A stretch of DNA of 64,000 bases from Prochilodus magdalenae (taxonomy: Eukaryota > Chordata > Actinopteri > Characiformes > Prochilodontidae): positions 87,385 through 151,384 of the forward strand of contig JAMWET010001253.1 of assembly GCA_024036415.1 (NCBI GenBank). The letters are read 5' to 3'. Position numbers and translations under genes: made by a program. The notes under the pieces are model-generated. The model saw only the letters and a list, made by a program, of their open reading frames with translations. It did no database searches and was not told where the DNA came from. How positions within the stretch are numbered: position 1 is the first letter of the stretch; the number at the start of each line of letters is the position of its first letter. Below, one piece after another: positions 1 through 13,200 of the stretch.

Positions 1-189
1 CGGATACCTGGTGACTTATAACTGATACCTGGCGACTTATGGCTGATACCTGGCGACTTATAACTGATACCTGGTGACTTATAACGGATACCTGGTGACT
101 TATAACTGATACCTGGCGACTTATGGCTGATACCTGGCGACCTATGGCTGATACCTGGCGACTTATGGTTCTTACCTGGTAACTGTTGG
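1..189. repeat. 21-bp minisatellite, about 8-9 copies
   Basis: A 21-bp unit built on ATACCTGGYGACTTAT repeats head to tail from base 1 to about base 168, with a decayed last copy to about 189. Units differ mainly at GTGAC/GCGAC and at the last two bases (AA or GG). The array is cut by the left edge, so its true length is unknown. The period is a multiple of three, but units ending in TAA carry stops, so it is not coding. Confidence 0.95.
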
Positions 190-2036
190 TACTGAACTGT
201 ATCTGAAAGAGGAGACACAACTCTGTTTGTTTAGTTTAAAACAGGATTAATTTTATCATCATATTTTATTTTCCGACTTAGTAATCGGAAAAAGGCATCT
301 GTGGCTCATCTTCCAAAGACTTAAATTTAAAATGATCATGATTACTATTAGGTATATCAACTAGAATTTAGATGGTACCACTAAGACATTTTCTAAAGTG
401 TGATATTAGTTATGGATTTTCATATCCTAATGGAACAGGTTTCATAGACCGGGATGGGAAAATACACATGTAGGCCAAAGTATAGATACTTGTCACTAAG
501 GAAACTGCAGTCAACAAGCCCTGCTGTGGATTGACCCAGCTCTCACAGGGCCTAGTAACCTTAGTAATTTCACAAACGACCTCAGCAGGCTCAGGTGCAG
601 CACTGAGTTTGCTCATGCTGCTCTCTGTATGTGTATATGATGAGATTTCACACTTCGATATGAGGCAGATATATAAGCATTAGAGTTTTATAAACTCTAC
701 AGTTCATCATTTTGACACCTGCTCATCCAGCATTTCCTGTGAAATCAAGGGTATTAATAGACAGGCTTTTCTCTTCTGAGAAGGCCTTACACCAGATATT
801 TAAACATTTACTTTGAAGATTTTATTACGTTTAGTTAGATTCCAAGTGTTTGAAGATTAGTTCTGGATCATAAACACCACTCCAACTCATCTCCAAGGTA
901 TTGGATTGTGCTCCATTACTCCACAGCTTAGTACATGAAAGTAGGCACGGTGACCTAATGGTGACATGGAGGTTTGTGTGTACTTGCAGTGCGTGTGTAC
1001 AGAATTGAACACTTGTATCCACAATAGATTCAGCTTAAGGTAACTGAACTTGTTAATATGCAAAAAAGCTGAATACATTAATATGTGTCTCAATTTTTTG
1101 TTGAATTTTAATTGTTGTTCATTATTTGAACACAGTATTTGTTCTTTACTTTGTGCAAACCAATCCCTGATGACTGGACCAAGCAAATTCTTTAGAATTA
1201 TTCTGAGTAAAATGTCTTAACATGAGATTACATTAACAGTGTTGAACATTTTTGCTTTTAAGAATGCAACAATATAAAGGACAGTCTATGAATACCTCTC
1301 CAATCTTGTCTGATTCAGATTATCAGTTTATTCAGAATTGTACTATAAACTGTACATGAAGCAGTAAACCAAATACCTGCTCATAAATGTGTCTTGGAAT
1401 TTTCAGAATGCTTAATATCATTTGCATATTTGAACGGTTTAATTTCAGGTTTTTCTAACATGAGGTTAGTCATTAGAGTGTGCTGTACAGACAAGGCCTG
1501 AACTAATTTTTTACCAGAGGTTTGTTGCTAGTGAGTCAGGTTAGTGGAACAAAGGTCACGTGAAGAGCTGTGGATGATTTGTTAAGAGGCCCTATGTGGA
1601 CCGGCCTGTTTTTGTTTACCTGTGTAGAACACAACACACCAGATATGCTTAGTGTGTGTATGAGAATTAGACTTTAGCTAGACTTTATTCACAAATACTG
1701 CACAAGACTCTCCTCATATTCAGAAAACACAGCCATTTAACAGACCTTATGGCAGGAAAATGTGAACAGTTGGTGTTTTCTAACTGGTGCTCATGTGAGT
1801 TCATTTGTAATCCTGTGACATGCTTGGTGTGTTTCCTGCACTGCCTTGGGAGAAAACAGTAGACTGTCACGGGGAAGTGAATAATCCTTTTGTTGTGGTA
1901 GATTGTAATTATAGCCACATTAGTTAAAACCTCGAGCACATGAGCAGAACTTGCCCTAATAAATGATATACTCTGTCTGCATTGAGGGTGGTGATTCAAC
2001 TGTATTAATTTTGAAATGCTAGAATAGGTTATAATG
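190..2036. other. AT-rich spacer with no recognised gene
   Basis: I see no splice-linked exons or family motifs here. The open frames are short and have low-complexity composition. Any 5' untranslated exon or promoter of the downstream transporter could lie here or up to base 3476, but nothing marks it clearly. Confidence 0.5.
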
Positions 2037-2674
2037 CACTCATCGTCAAAATAATAGGTGCACCCAGAGGAAAGTGTCAGGTCGCAGTGCGGAAGGAAGA
2101 TAAAGGTTACCAGGAACAATAAATGATAGTAAATTTAGACTGATATGGGTAATATCTATTGAGCTACACATACAGAAGTAGTGTCTCTCAGTATGACGTG
2201 TTGACATGGAGTTGTAAAGGTTCCTAATGGCTTCCTGCAACAATCCATCCCAAGTAGCTTGAATATTCTCACACAGTTCTTGTAGATGTTGCAGTGGGGG
2301 TGGAGGTGAAGTGACAACAGACCTTCTGTACATGTGACAACTGACAACAGTGACTCCGCACTTGTTGGTCGTCCCCACCAAGACAAAATAACGGCGTTAG
2401 GGGCAGACATCATAACAATTTGCATGTATGTAGTCAAGCGTCATGTAGACTCAGGAAAACTCATGGAAGGTATCATTACTCGCTGAATGTCTGCAGTACT
2501 GGCTGTTGAGTAAGGCCTGTCAATAAGGCCTGTCCTTGCTTGCATCACATACGCAGACGAGCGTTAAACTTGAATAATTTGCATATCTTACAATGTCAAA
2601 CTCACTCAGTAACTTTCATTCGTGATTCTCTCTGGGTGTAACTATTGGTGCAACTCTTCTCTTGAGAATGAGTG
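2037..2674 (-). mobile_element. Decayed, internally deleted Tc1-like element (family 1)
   Basis: The left end (CACTCATCGTCAAAATAATA, from 2037) is an imperfect inverted match to the right end (to 2674, ...GAGAATGAGTG). The minus strand carries a transposase-like relic near 2216-2290, with LQELCENIQATWDGLLQEA followed by NLYNSM. The same ends and the same relic occur in the element at 44446-45249, so both belong to one family. It is too short and broken to be autonomous. Confidence 0.75.
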
Positions 2675-2689
2675 AATGTGCTAAGTGTT

Positions 2690-3215
2690 GTCACATGCAT
2701 TTAATGAGTTCTCTAATGTCTACATAAAAGGTATGTGATTGGTTGGGGTGAAAAAGTTTTACACACACAACCCCTATGATATGACCCGAGATGGGGGGAA
2801 AAAGCTCTTTTGCCTTTTTTGGTGAGGTCTGAAGTAATCTGGTGTCATGATATACTGGGTTACAGGGAGACAAAAGCAACATGCAGAAACAGACAGTGAC
2901 AGAATAATAAATTAAAGTAAAATTACACATTTGTAAACGAAGACTATATATAAGGCTTCTATCCATTCTAGTGTAAATAAGGTGTTAAGACTATTTAGCT
3001 ATACTACAGTTAGTTACGTAGAAATTGCTAGTGTCTAACATTACCTATACTAGCTACTTGCTTTCAAGTAGCTAGTACTTGCTAGTTACTTGCTACCCTT
3101 AGTTTAAGGTGATCTGTTTCAACCATCAAAAAGTGGATGAAGTCATAGCACGGCTGCTACTGACAGCTTGCTGTCGGGGTTGTGATGCTAATAAAGGTGG
3201 AACTGCTGCTCTCTT
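2690..3215 (+). repeat. Fragment of TTAA-type MITE family
   Basis: Blocks resembling the element at 9602-10234 and the one starting at 63528 appear in the same order: ATGCATTTAATGAGTTCTCT, then CTACATAAAAGGTATGTGA, then AGCTCTTTTGCCTTTTTTGG, then ATCAAAAAGTGGATGAAGTC. The left terminus is missing. It lies just upstream of slc16a13. Confidence 0.65.
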
Positions 3216-3463
3216 GTGAAAGTGAAAACCTGCCCAGTATTGTCTAATGTTGGAGAAACTGAGTGAAATGTGCAGAACTAAGTCACAACGTGGATTAAAA
3301 GTGGACTGTGGGTACTCAAGTTAGGAATAGGTAGTTGAACTTGAGGTCTGATGCTTTATCTTTTCAAGCAATGTTTATCCCTAAATTGTGACAGTAACCA
3401 AAGTGTTCTTGTTCAGTCTCTTAGGTGCTACTTACCTAACCCATGGCTGTCTCACTCTCTGTC

Positions 3464-3481
3464 CCATTCTTTGCAGTAGTG
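3464..3481 (+). promoter_or_regulatory. Probable 3' splice site joining a 5' UTR exon to slc16a13 exon 1
   Basis: A pyrimidine tract followed by TTTGCAG ends at 3476, five bases before the ATG. This suggests that an upstream non-coding exon is spliced here and that the upstream in-frame ATG at 3443 lies in an intron. The upstream exon was not located. Confidence 0.5.
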
Positions 3482-6400
3482 ATGGGTAAGCATGAGGAGG
3501 AGCAGCAGAGGCAACAGTCCTGCAAGGTGGTGGAGGCTCCAGATGGCGGTTGGGGCTGGGTTGTGGTGGGAGCGCTCTTCATGATCTCTGCATTGGTGTT
3601 TGGACTCATTCGCAGTCTAGGAGTCTTCTTTGTTGCGTTCGTGCAGTACTTTGAGGAGACTGCGCAGGCTGTTTCCTGGATAACTTCTATAGGAGTGGCC
3701 ATGCAACAGTTACTGAGTAAGTAGAACTACATGACGGCTATCAGTGTCAGGATGAAGATCGATGTAATAGCTGTTATCCAAAATTACTGGTCGTATGTCA
3801 CATGAGGTTAACTAGGCATATGTGTGTAGGTCCTATTGGCACGGCTGCTTGTAATGCCTATGGAGCTCGTCCTGTTATTATGCTGGGAGGCTTCCTTTCT
3901 GGACTTGGACTCATCCTGGCTTCTCAGGCTACAACGCTTACCCACCTTTACCTGACCATGGGAATCATTTCAGGTATCCATTCTTCTTGGGTTGTATAAA
4001 ACACTTCGGAGAGTCATAAATGTACCATGGACCTCAGAAGTCATACATGTTTTCTGTATGGTGGAAATGAGTGGCGTTTTCTTGAAATCACTGCTGTCAC
4101 TGTGATAAGTTAAAATATGCCCCAAAGGCCAATGTGTTTTGTCTTGTGTACTTTTTCACTGTATCCTCTACATTTTGAGGTTGTTTGTAGGTCATAATGT
4201 GAATCATGCTACAAAGTAGAGGGGTATGTGCTGTATTAAAACGGCCAACCATTACAAGGCAGTGCTTAATACTTTTTGAATTTTCTATTCCAACGTAAAC
4301 AATTAGCATATGGGTACTGCTAACGTTAGCATTGGCAAACCTATGTATGTAGTGAAGTGTTTTTAGAATATGACAGTTTTTGTAAAATTGTAATTACACA
4401 GCTATATATTGTCTTATTTACATCTAATTTATTTAAAATGAGCAATATTTCCAAGTGTGTCCAAGCGTGACCCATGTATCAGCATATGCTTCATATTGCC
4501 AGTTTCTTGCCAATACACAGCCCTGCTACAAACACACTAACTCTCATGTGCACTAAAATAATCTTGCATGAAAGAAAGTTGACTTTTGAACAGGGTTATT
4601 TAGCTGAAAACCACAAAAGCCTCTAAACTACCACGTTTAACAAAAGTTAAGTGGTTTGTGTGAGGTGTTTTGGTAAGGTTGCCAGTCATTGTCAGTTCGG
4701 TGGGCAGCAGTGCTGGCTTGCATCTATTAATTGCAGGAAAACTTATGGGCATATTGACATTTTAGTTGATCATAGGATGAGACATCAGTGATTTTCCAAA
4801 ATGCCATTGATTTTTAACACAGAGAAAAACAGCTTAGACCGGGAGTTCTTACCAAGGGCACAAAATTGAGGACTAGTTTGTTTTATTTTGTCGGATTGCA
4901 TGAACACCTCAACAGAACAAAGAAATCCTTATTGTGACCTATAATTGAGAATTCTTCCTTTGTGTCTCTCTCAAGGCTCAGGCTGGGCTCTGGTCTTCAC
5001 CCCAGGTGTAGCCTCAGTGATGCAGTATTTCAGCACACGGCGTTCTCTGGCCATGGGCCTGGGCTTTACGGGTGTTGGCCTGTCCTCCTTCGCCTTCTCT
5101 CCTCTCTTCCAGTACCTAGTGCAAACGTACACTTGGCGTGGGGCACTGCTTATACTGGGGGGTCTCAGCTTTAACATGGTGGCCTGTGGGGCCCTTATTC
5201 GACCCCTTGGCCCCCACAAAGTTATGGAAAAGGTACTGGTCTATATTTCTGGTTAAGGATGAGCTTTAAAAAGTGACTTAGGTCATAGTAAATAAGTTGA
5301 TTGAAAAGTATCTGAAATTATTTTGATACTTAAGTTTTAAAATAAGGATCCCCTGATAAATAACTACATAACTAAACAGAGGTATTACTGGGATTTTATC
5401 CCAGGGTGATCATTTCAATTATTTGGATGGATGTTGCTAAGGTTTGTAGGGAAGGTATGTAAACAAGGGCGTAGTAGTTTTTGAGAGGGGAAGACAAAAG
5501 GAATACAATTACAGCATCCAGTTCTTGTAGGGTGAAGTCAAAAGCCATTACACCTTGAGAACTTGTAAGCAAATTTTGATTTTGATCTTCAGTTCGGAAC
5601 AGTAGAACAGAACTCGCAGCGTTAGCAGTGCCTGTATGATGAACTAGGACACTTCTACCTTAGATAGAACAATGTCTAGTCTCAACATGATGAGTGGATG
5701 GAGTAGTGTTCACAGCTCTAGGCAGTTTTCAGTGTGAATAGGTCCTTTGTCACTGGATGGGCAGATGATTCCTCTGGATGGGCGTGGCTTATTGCACCCC
5801 AGCCCACCTGTAGACACGTCCCTGTAACTAATGAATGTTATAGCGGTGCTATATAGTATTTTCATTGGTATCGACTTAATCAAACAGAATGTATGAAGCA
5901 GTGCTTTATGTTGTACCAACTTCATCATGAACCCTCCTTTTACATTAGGCGAACTCATCCACCCAATCTGGGCAGAATGTGGCCTGTATCAGCAGAATAG
6001 TTTAATCTACTCGCCTTTGCTCCACAGTGGAATGGAACTCTGCCAACTGTTATACAGAGGGGCTGTAGAGGATAAGTCAAGTGGATTGTGCTGTTCTGTT
6101 CTTTTGGAAGAATCACATAGGAAATGACTTTATTACTTACGATAAGAGCCAAAAGACAGATCTGCGCATGTAGAGGTCAGATCCAATGAGCCCGGACTAT
6201 GAGCTGACCCTGACAAGAGCACAATAGCAGCAGCAGGAGAAGGACTGTGACCAAAGAATATGCCACCTTCTGATTTCCCTTAGATCCTGAATGACTGAGA
6301 CAGTTGTAGTTCTAAATAAAGAAACCATGTGGCCTGTATAGCACAAGTAGCTACCTGAGGCAATAACATATCTGCAGCATCACTCAACAGGCTGGTTCAG

Positions 6401-8959
6401 GCAGCCCCGTAGCTGCTCCAGAAGGCTCTAAGCCATTGGTCAGTCTCAGCTGGATGTGATTGCAAACTCCTTGGACAGCGGGGTAAACATCGAAACATGA
6501 ATGCAAATAATGCATAACAAACAACAGAGGAGAAGCTGAGGGTGTGCCAAGCTCTGCAAAAGGCAGGCAGAAAAGATTGATGATGTCACCATGTAACAGA
6601 TAAACTGACAGAAATGCCAACGAGGCGTTCAGGCAGCTGAGGAAAGTGGTTCCTGTGAGAGTTTTCCCTCTGGCATGTACTTTGGGCTTTATGACTTGGC
6701 AGATTGTTTAAATTCACACAAAGCTATTAAACACATTAATGGAACGAGGAAAAAAAAAACAAAGGCATATTAGGACACCCTTAATTTGCTTGATTTCTTA
6801 TTGCCAAGTTGTTACTTCAGCAGAATCCAAGCCTAATTTCCTCCATTATACTGCCGTTTCTAATTCCCTGTACAGCATTACAAAACATAACACCATGTAC
6901 TTAAGGAGAAGGTCATACAAATGGTCATAGAATCTCATTTTATCTGTATATGTGGGCTCATTCAGTAACGTTAAGAGTTTTGGCAAGACGTGTTTGTAAC
7001 ATTTAAATAATAATTAAAAAAATGATAAAATCCTAAATCCTCTACCAGGATGAGCTAGTTGGTTGAATGTGTATCTCAGTGTAGTGTTATGTAGAGCAAG
7101 CAATGCCTTATATTGCACCTTTAGGTGATTTTAGTGTGTTTAGGAGTTTTAAATCTCTCTCCTTCTCCCTCTTTCTCCCTCCTTGCTCTTTTTCTCTCTC
7201 AGGCGGACAGTTCCAGTAAGGCCAATGGCTGTGGCTCCTTTTTTTCCAGGGTCTGTGATTATTTCGAGCTGTCGCTACTGTCACACCGAGGCTTCCTCAC
7301 CTACAGTCTGGCCGTCACCTTCTTTAATGCTGGCTATTTTATCCCGTACGTCCACCTGGTGGCCCACAGTCGCCTCATCGGCTTCAGCGAGTACCAGGCT
7401 GCCTTTGTCATTTCTGCCACAGGCATGACGGATATTGTGGGGCGTGTGGTGTCTGGCTGGACTTCAGACCTGCACCGCATTCGGACAGTCCACTTGCTGA
7501 CTACCTGGACAGGATTGGTAGGCCTGTTTCTCCTGTTGCTGCCTGTGTGTTCACTGGGAGGAAACTACGTAGGGCTGCTTGTGGTTAGCCTGGCATATGG
7601 GTTCTGTGCAGGGGCCATGACACCCCTGGTGTTTGCAGTGGTACCGCAGATTGTGGGGATGGAGCGTATGCTGGGAGCACTTGGCCTTCTGCAACTTATA
7701 GAGAGTGTGGGAGGCCTGTTAGGAGCTCCGTTTTCAGGTAAGTATCTTAACACATTACAGTTTTGATTTCTTAATTATATGCTGAGTACTTCACAGACTT
7801 ACATTTAGCAAAAATTAGAGTATGAGAGTAAATTAATAACGGAAAGCTTTTAAAGCCCAGTTTGCTGTGATTAGAGCTAACCTGTATAGCCAGAATTGTT
7901 CCGTCCACATTGATTCAGGCCTTACTAATCAGTGCTAAGTAATCATAGAGAACTTTCATGAGCATCATCCTGAAATCTTTTACAGCATTGTGGCCCATAG
8001 ATTTGCCTAGGGCAGATATATAACTGTAAGGATCCACAGTCATCCTTTGCTATAGAAGATTAGGCTGAAATTACATTTACTGTTTGTGACCTTGCTGACC
8101 TTTTTAGTTAGCTAGCAGACCTGTATCCCTTTGACATGATTTGGGGTGTATCAGTTATATCAGTATCAATCATATCAGTAATCTAAGAATATATAAAAAT
8201 AATAATAATTTTCATTTGCCAATTACCATTGAAAACCACAAGCACATAATAGATTTAGAAGAAAAGACTAACAAATATATTAGCACAAGAAAAAAGGAAC
8301 ATTTTAAAAGAAAAAAGTAATTATACTTTATAAATAAATAATGTTTGTCGAATCAGATCACTTGCTGGCAAAAATAAACATACAATTTGGACTGTGCAAT
8401 TCTAGAAGCAGCAAAGAAGCATCCTTATGGTGGGAATTCTTAATGCCACATGTAACAGGATCCATGTCTTCCAAACCGTTCCACTTTGACTCATCAGTCT
8501 ACAGAATATTATCCTAAAAGTCCTGGGGGTCATTTAGATGTTTTCTGATGAATGCGAGACAATATTTGTGTTTACTGTTTGTCATTTTTCCTTTTCCTTT
8601 CAGGCTGGTTGAGAGACCTCACAGGTTCCTACACTAGTTCTTTTGTGGTAGCAGGCGGGTTCCTCATCCTGGGCACCATAATAACAGCGACCCTTCCCAA
8701 TTTCTTTTCCCGCACAAACCCTCCTCCCCATGCACCGAAGAAGAAGGCCAAAAATGAGTGCTCAGAGGATGGTCTGCTTAAACAGACGTTCTCCTCAGAC
8801 TGTGACAAGGAGAAGCCGCAAAATAGGGAGGTCGCTACCTACTCGGACAAAGAGTCAGGGAGAGCCTCATATCACAATCACACAACAGAACCAGGGTCAG
8901 AAGCAGAACACATACCCCTCACCTCAGACAGGACAGAGGCTGAGGGACCTGGTGATTGA
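3482..8959 (+). CDS. slc16a13: Monocarboxylate transporter 13-like (SLC16A13), 508 aa, 5 coding exons
   Basis: Coding exons are 3482-3716, 3830-3973, 4976-5232, 7203-7737 and 8604-8959 (1527 nt including stop); all introns are GT-AG and all phases match. The product is a major-facilitator (SLC16/MCT) membrane protein expected to have 12 helices. It shows the family signature DGGWGWVVV at residues 21-29 before helix 1, YFSTRRSLA at 144-152 between helices 4 and 5, and SGWTSDL in exon 4. Overall it resembles SLC16A13 most, for example in SLTHLYL-like, TGVGLSS and [13 protein letters not shown] segments. The C-terminal tail (about 435-508) is hydrophilic, acidic and longer than in the human protein (about 426 aa). 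MCT13 substrates are poorly defined; plasma- or Golgi-membrane transport of monocarboxylates is family inference. The ATG at 3482 was chosen because of its good context (G at -3, G at +4) and a splice acceptor (TTTGCAG, ending at 3476) just before it. SLC16A11 is the closest alternative. Confidence 0.88.
5233..7202. other. slc16a13 intron 3, no further gene seen
   Basis: This 1.97-kb intron sits between the fourth and fifth blocks of the N-terminal half and the C-terminal half of the transporter. It is AT-rich. I found no coding exon or recognisable element; the pyrimidine tract before the 7203 acceptor is strong. Confidence 0.6.
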
Positions 8960-9601
8960 CACAGAAAAGACGGACTAGTTTTAAACTGCCTGGTTTTAGC
9001 GTGAATGATTTTATTGTTGTGTTTAGAATGGGGTCACCATAGCAAGATAATGCTGCCATCGTTACCATGACATAAGGAACCATCACCACAGTCGAGCGTT
9101 TTACACTGCCTCAGGTAGGCTAAAAAGGCACTGTGCATTTGTTCTTTTTTAGTTGTTGATGAGCTTCCTACAGTCTGTGATTCCCTACTGTTAATGCTTT
9201 TATGATTTGTTTTTAGGGGAAGCTGGGGGTGAAATTGAGGTTTTTGCAGGCATAAAAAATAGCTGAGGTAGCAGTGAAATACAGGGTAAAGCTTCTTCTT
9301 CTTTTTTCTGATGCTTACTGGTGCCATTACCATACTAACAGCCTTAAAAACGGATCAGGATTCCATACAGTGCTTCTTCTACCATTAAACCACATGTTTT
9401 CCTGACACTAGGCCAGTATGCACCATGTTGCATGTTGTCAGTTGGGGGCGAGGAGTGATAATAAGCTACAGTGGTGGCAGGTAGGAGAGCAACCACTGAA
9501 CACTTCTGAACTTTAACCTGCCTACAAGGGTTTATAAATGCCAACATCCTACAGGATAAAACTCAGTGCTCACATTATATGTTATCTTAAACTGAGCCAA
9601 C
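8960..9601. other. slc16a13 3' UTR and start of spacer to acap1
   Basis: This follows the transporter stop codon. No clear AATAAA signal was fixed, so the UTR end is unknown. No ORF here has features of a protein. Confidence 0.5.
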
Positions 9602-10234
9602 ATTAAAGGTGCCATAGAATGCATTTATTCAGCTCTTCTGATTTTCTACATAGAAGGCGTGTGACTTTGGTATGGGTAAAAAAAATGCCCAGGTGCAGTT
9701 TTACATGACACTGTGATTTGGCTCTGGTTTCTTTTTTGGTAAGATTATGAGGAATTGAATGAGCTCTGGTCTGATTTGCTGATTTACAAGGACAGACCAT
9801 TATGATCGTTTAGAAGCTACATGCCAAAAAAAGACATGCAGAAAAATGAGCTAAGCTGTTATAACTATTTACCTAGCTAGGCTAACATTAGAGGCTTACT
9901 GGTAGCAAAAAGAAGATCAGCTTTAACCTGCCCAGGGCCCGGTGACAGGTCGGTGAAAAGTCAACATTGCCCTCGGTAGATTCCTTTACACAATCTACTG
10001 TTTTTATTGCTGGTGCTCCATTGCTGCTGTTCCACTGGGGTAGAACATGAGCTGGTATGCATAACTTTTGGGGGATTGGAATTGGCTCAGCCCTCTTTTG
10101 CACATGTGGGATTTATTTTTCAAGGCGGAGACAACAGTGTTTGAGGTTCATGGTATATCTATTTTATGTACTGAACTCTCTTTGATCAACTATGCCGATG
10201 TAAGTAGTTGTCCATTCTATGGCACCTTTAAAGT
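9602..10234 (+). mobile_element. Complete non-autonomous TTAA-flanked MITE
   Basis: The element begins TTAA-AGGTGCCATAGAATG and ends CATTCTATGGCACCT-TTAA, giving perfect 15-bp terminal inverted repeats with a TTAA on each side. TTAA target duplications are typical of the piggyBac and Kolobok superfamilies; which of the two cannot be settled here. It has no coding capacity. Related copies are at 2690-3215, 18780-19105 and from 63528 to the window end. Confidence 0.85.
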
Positions 10235-13200
10235 AAAACCAAACAAAATATATTTGCACATCAAAATTATTTTACGTTCAAAATATGATCTCTGAAAACA
10301 CAAGTAGGTTATATTAGGAGGCGTAATTGTACCTACTAATTGTATTCTACTACAATTAGATATTTTAGGTCGCACTGACTCCAGGTTTGTTAAAATTTTA
10401 ATGTACTGCTGTACAAAAGTTTTTAAGAGGTACAAACAGGCCCTTCCCCCGTGAAGCTAAAAGTAGTGCCTATTCTAAAACCCATTTAAGGTACACAGGT
10501 GGACCTCGGGGACCATATTGTAATTTGTTGTGTACCTTGGAGGACTCAAATCTGCCCAATCCGTGCCGTTCAGTCAGACAGTGTACATGAACAGGAACAC
10601 TAGCTTAATAGCAGGCAGGTACAATGTCGCAGCATTTGCACTAATGCACTACCACATAAATATCCTCTTTGTACTTGATAATTGATAAAATGCTGCTTTC
10701 CCCAAAGGCCCGAACATTGCAGGAGTTGTAAGCATATTGAGAAACCCCCACTTTTTGAGATATTAAGATTACATTCAGACTGCACAGGAATTAGTCCCAT
10801 GCACTTTTAAAAACCACACTTTTACCAATCTCCCAGTGGATGAGTATGCACTTAAATTACCTGATGCTTTAATGAATAATTCTGTGTGACCTGGTTATGT
10901 GACCACTGTTGTGTTGATAGGAAATTAAGCTAGTACTGAAGTTTTGTTTTTGTAGTGCTATGAGACACTGGACACTGACAGCATTCTTTGGCGATAGTCT
11001 GAGTAGATTTTAAATCTTGATATTGGTTGGGAAGCACATACTGAGGCTCTTAACACTCAAGACTTAGAGCATGAGGGGCCATGTCAAACAGAGCTCAATC
11101 TCATCGACGTTAACTGTGCCACTGTGACAGAAAAACACAGCTACTGGTTGTGGTGGGCTTAACCTTTACAGGGAATTAGGTGTTTTATTCTAAGGACTGG
11201 TTATTATTTAGTGACATTCTAAAGCTAACCCTGTACATATCCAGCCAACCATGTGTTGGCGGGGCTGTTTCAGTTCATGGCAAATTGCACATTGACCATC
11301 TTCTCACAGCTTCCCTGAGGTTCCTGTGCTCCATATGCTTGTCAAAACAAACATAATGTTCTGAATGGCTCAGCAATTTTCCAGCAGCTGGTCCGTTCGG
11401 GGTTCCTAGGAGAGATTCATTTATTAGTGTTTTTTAGAGACATTAACTAATATACACATTAGACTTACAGTAGGCTGGGATTTTACTAGAATATAGATTT
11501 TTGTTTAAGAGGTCACATTCTGAGTTCATCGCTTAATTTCATAACTTGAATCCCACGTGGATAATGTGGATTTTGGGAGACAGCATATTTAAATCAGTGA
11601 TTGCTTGTGTGTGAGACACTCAAATATTCAGAAAGTCTGGAGGTTAGGAAACCTAAGCAACCAGGATCTGCAATTTCCTTATTTCCTTGGAGATGCTGTC
11701 TTACACAGGAGCCTTAATCTGCAGTGGCTGGCAGCATCACTGCTGCTCATCCCTCATATTTACACAAGAGTTTAAAAATGCACAAGCAATTCTAGTATCT
11801 GCCCGAGAGGAACCCATAATCTTCAGAGAAAGACCCATACAGTTGCTGTTAACTGAAGATTGCTGTACTGACCAGAACCTCAGAGGCAAGAGTACATTTA
11901 ATTTACTTACCTCATCATATCAATAGCTTTAATATATGTATCATTTTAATTGCATGATTTTCCACTCTGATAACACATGACTGACAAACGTAGGCCAGTG
12001 TGTAATACTAAGCATTTGAAGTATAAGTTAAGGATTAATATCGTGTGAGACTGATTTGTTAAACAGTTGTTCAGTAAATAGTTTGTGGAGTAGAGTGGAG
12101 GGTTGGGAGTGGAGTAGCTGACTCAGCCCTTTCTTTTCTGTCTGATGACATCATGTGCCTGAGGTTCTGACCCTGTTTTGCTGACATACTCAGATCTTTC
12201 CAGAAAAAAATGACTACGCACAAATACATATGATTTTTATGTTCTATAATAGGAGCTTTACATTTGAACTCAAAAGTGTGTATTTATAATTTTAATAAAA
12301 CTGATTTCTCTGCATCCCTCTTTTCAATTTTATTGAAGATGTTGAAACATGTATGAGTGATTATGTAAATATTACAGCATTTAAGTTATAAGATCCGATT
12401 TTTAGAGCCTACTTGATCTACTATTTGATCTTCATGCAAATAACTCCAAACGTCAGTTAAATTCTGTAATTTTGCACCAAGTTAGTAAAAACATTGTGCT
12501 GGACGGCAATAACCATAGACCCTTATGCTACTTGGTGACCAGAGGTTAATGCTATCCAAGTGCAGGGTTTCATACTAAATTAAATGATTGGTATTTTTAA
12601 CTTTTCGTATTTGTTGCTGTTGTATAAAAGCTATATGTCAGTCCAGGCAGTGCCTAACACTCCTTTACCAAACACACACTACCTTTTAAATCTTATTTTG
12701 CCATCACAGACACCAGTGCAATACGTTTGTTTATGTGTGTACAAAACTTGTCCACCAACATCCTCAGGCTCTAACTTATGACTGATGAGGATGTTCTGTA
12801 AACTCATGTGAGGCAAACCAAGTAAAGATGTATTTCATAAACATCTCTGTTAAATTTCACATCTATCAGCTAGAAAATCATACATTCATTGATTACTAAT
12901 ATGGACTGTGACAGCCCTGAAACATACACAACACACATCTGGCAGCAAGTCACAAGACTAGAGGGAGACGTATTAGCAAGCGAGTTTATTTTTCCCTGGG
13001 CAGGTGGGGCATAAATCTTTTGTTGCTTGGAACAGTCATGCATTAAAACACACAATGTTTATACAACAGTTAAAAAGAAAACTAATTTTTAAAAATGTAT
13101 TTGTAAAGTTGGTCATGAAAATAGAAAAAAAAAAAAAAAAACAGGAATTCAACAATCATTTTCCAGCGACTGTCAGATTTGGATAGGAAAAGCGAACACT

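Noticed and set aside
1..189. CRISPR array
   Set aside because: The 21-bp repeats are contiguous with no spacers, and the genome is vertebrate.
1685..2119. 144-residue minus-strand open frame
   Set aside because: No recognisable domain, no splice context, and it runs into the end of a decayed Tc1 element. Length alone is not persuasive in AT-rich spacer.
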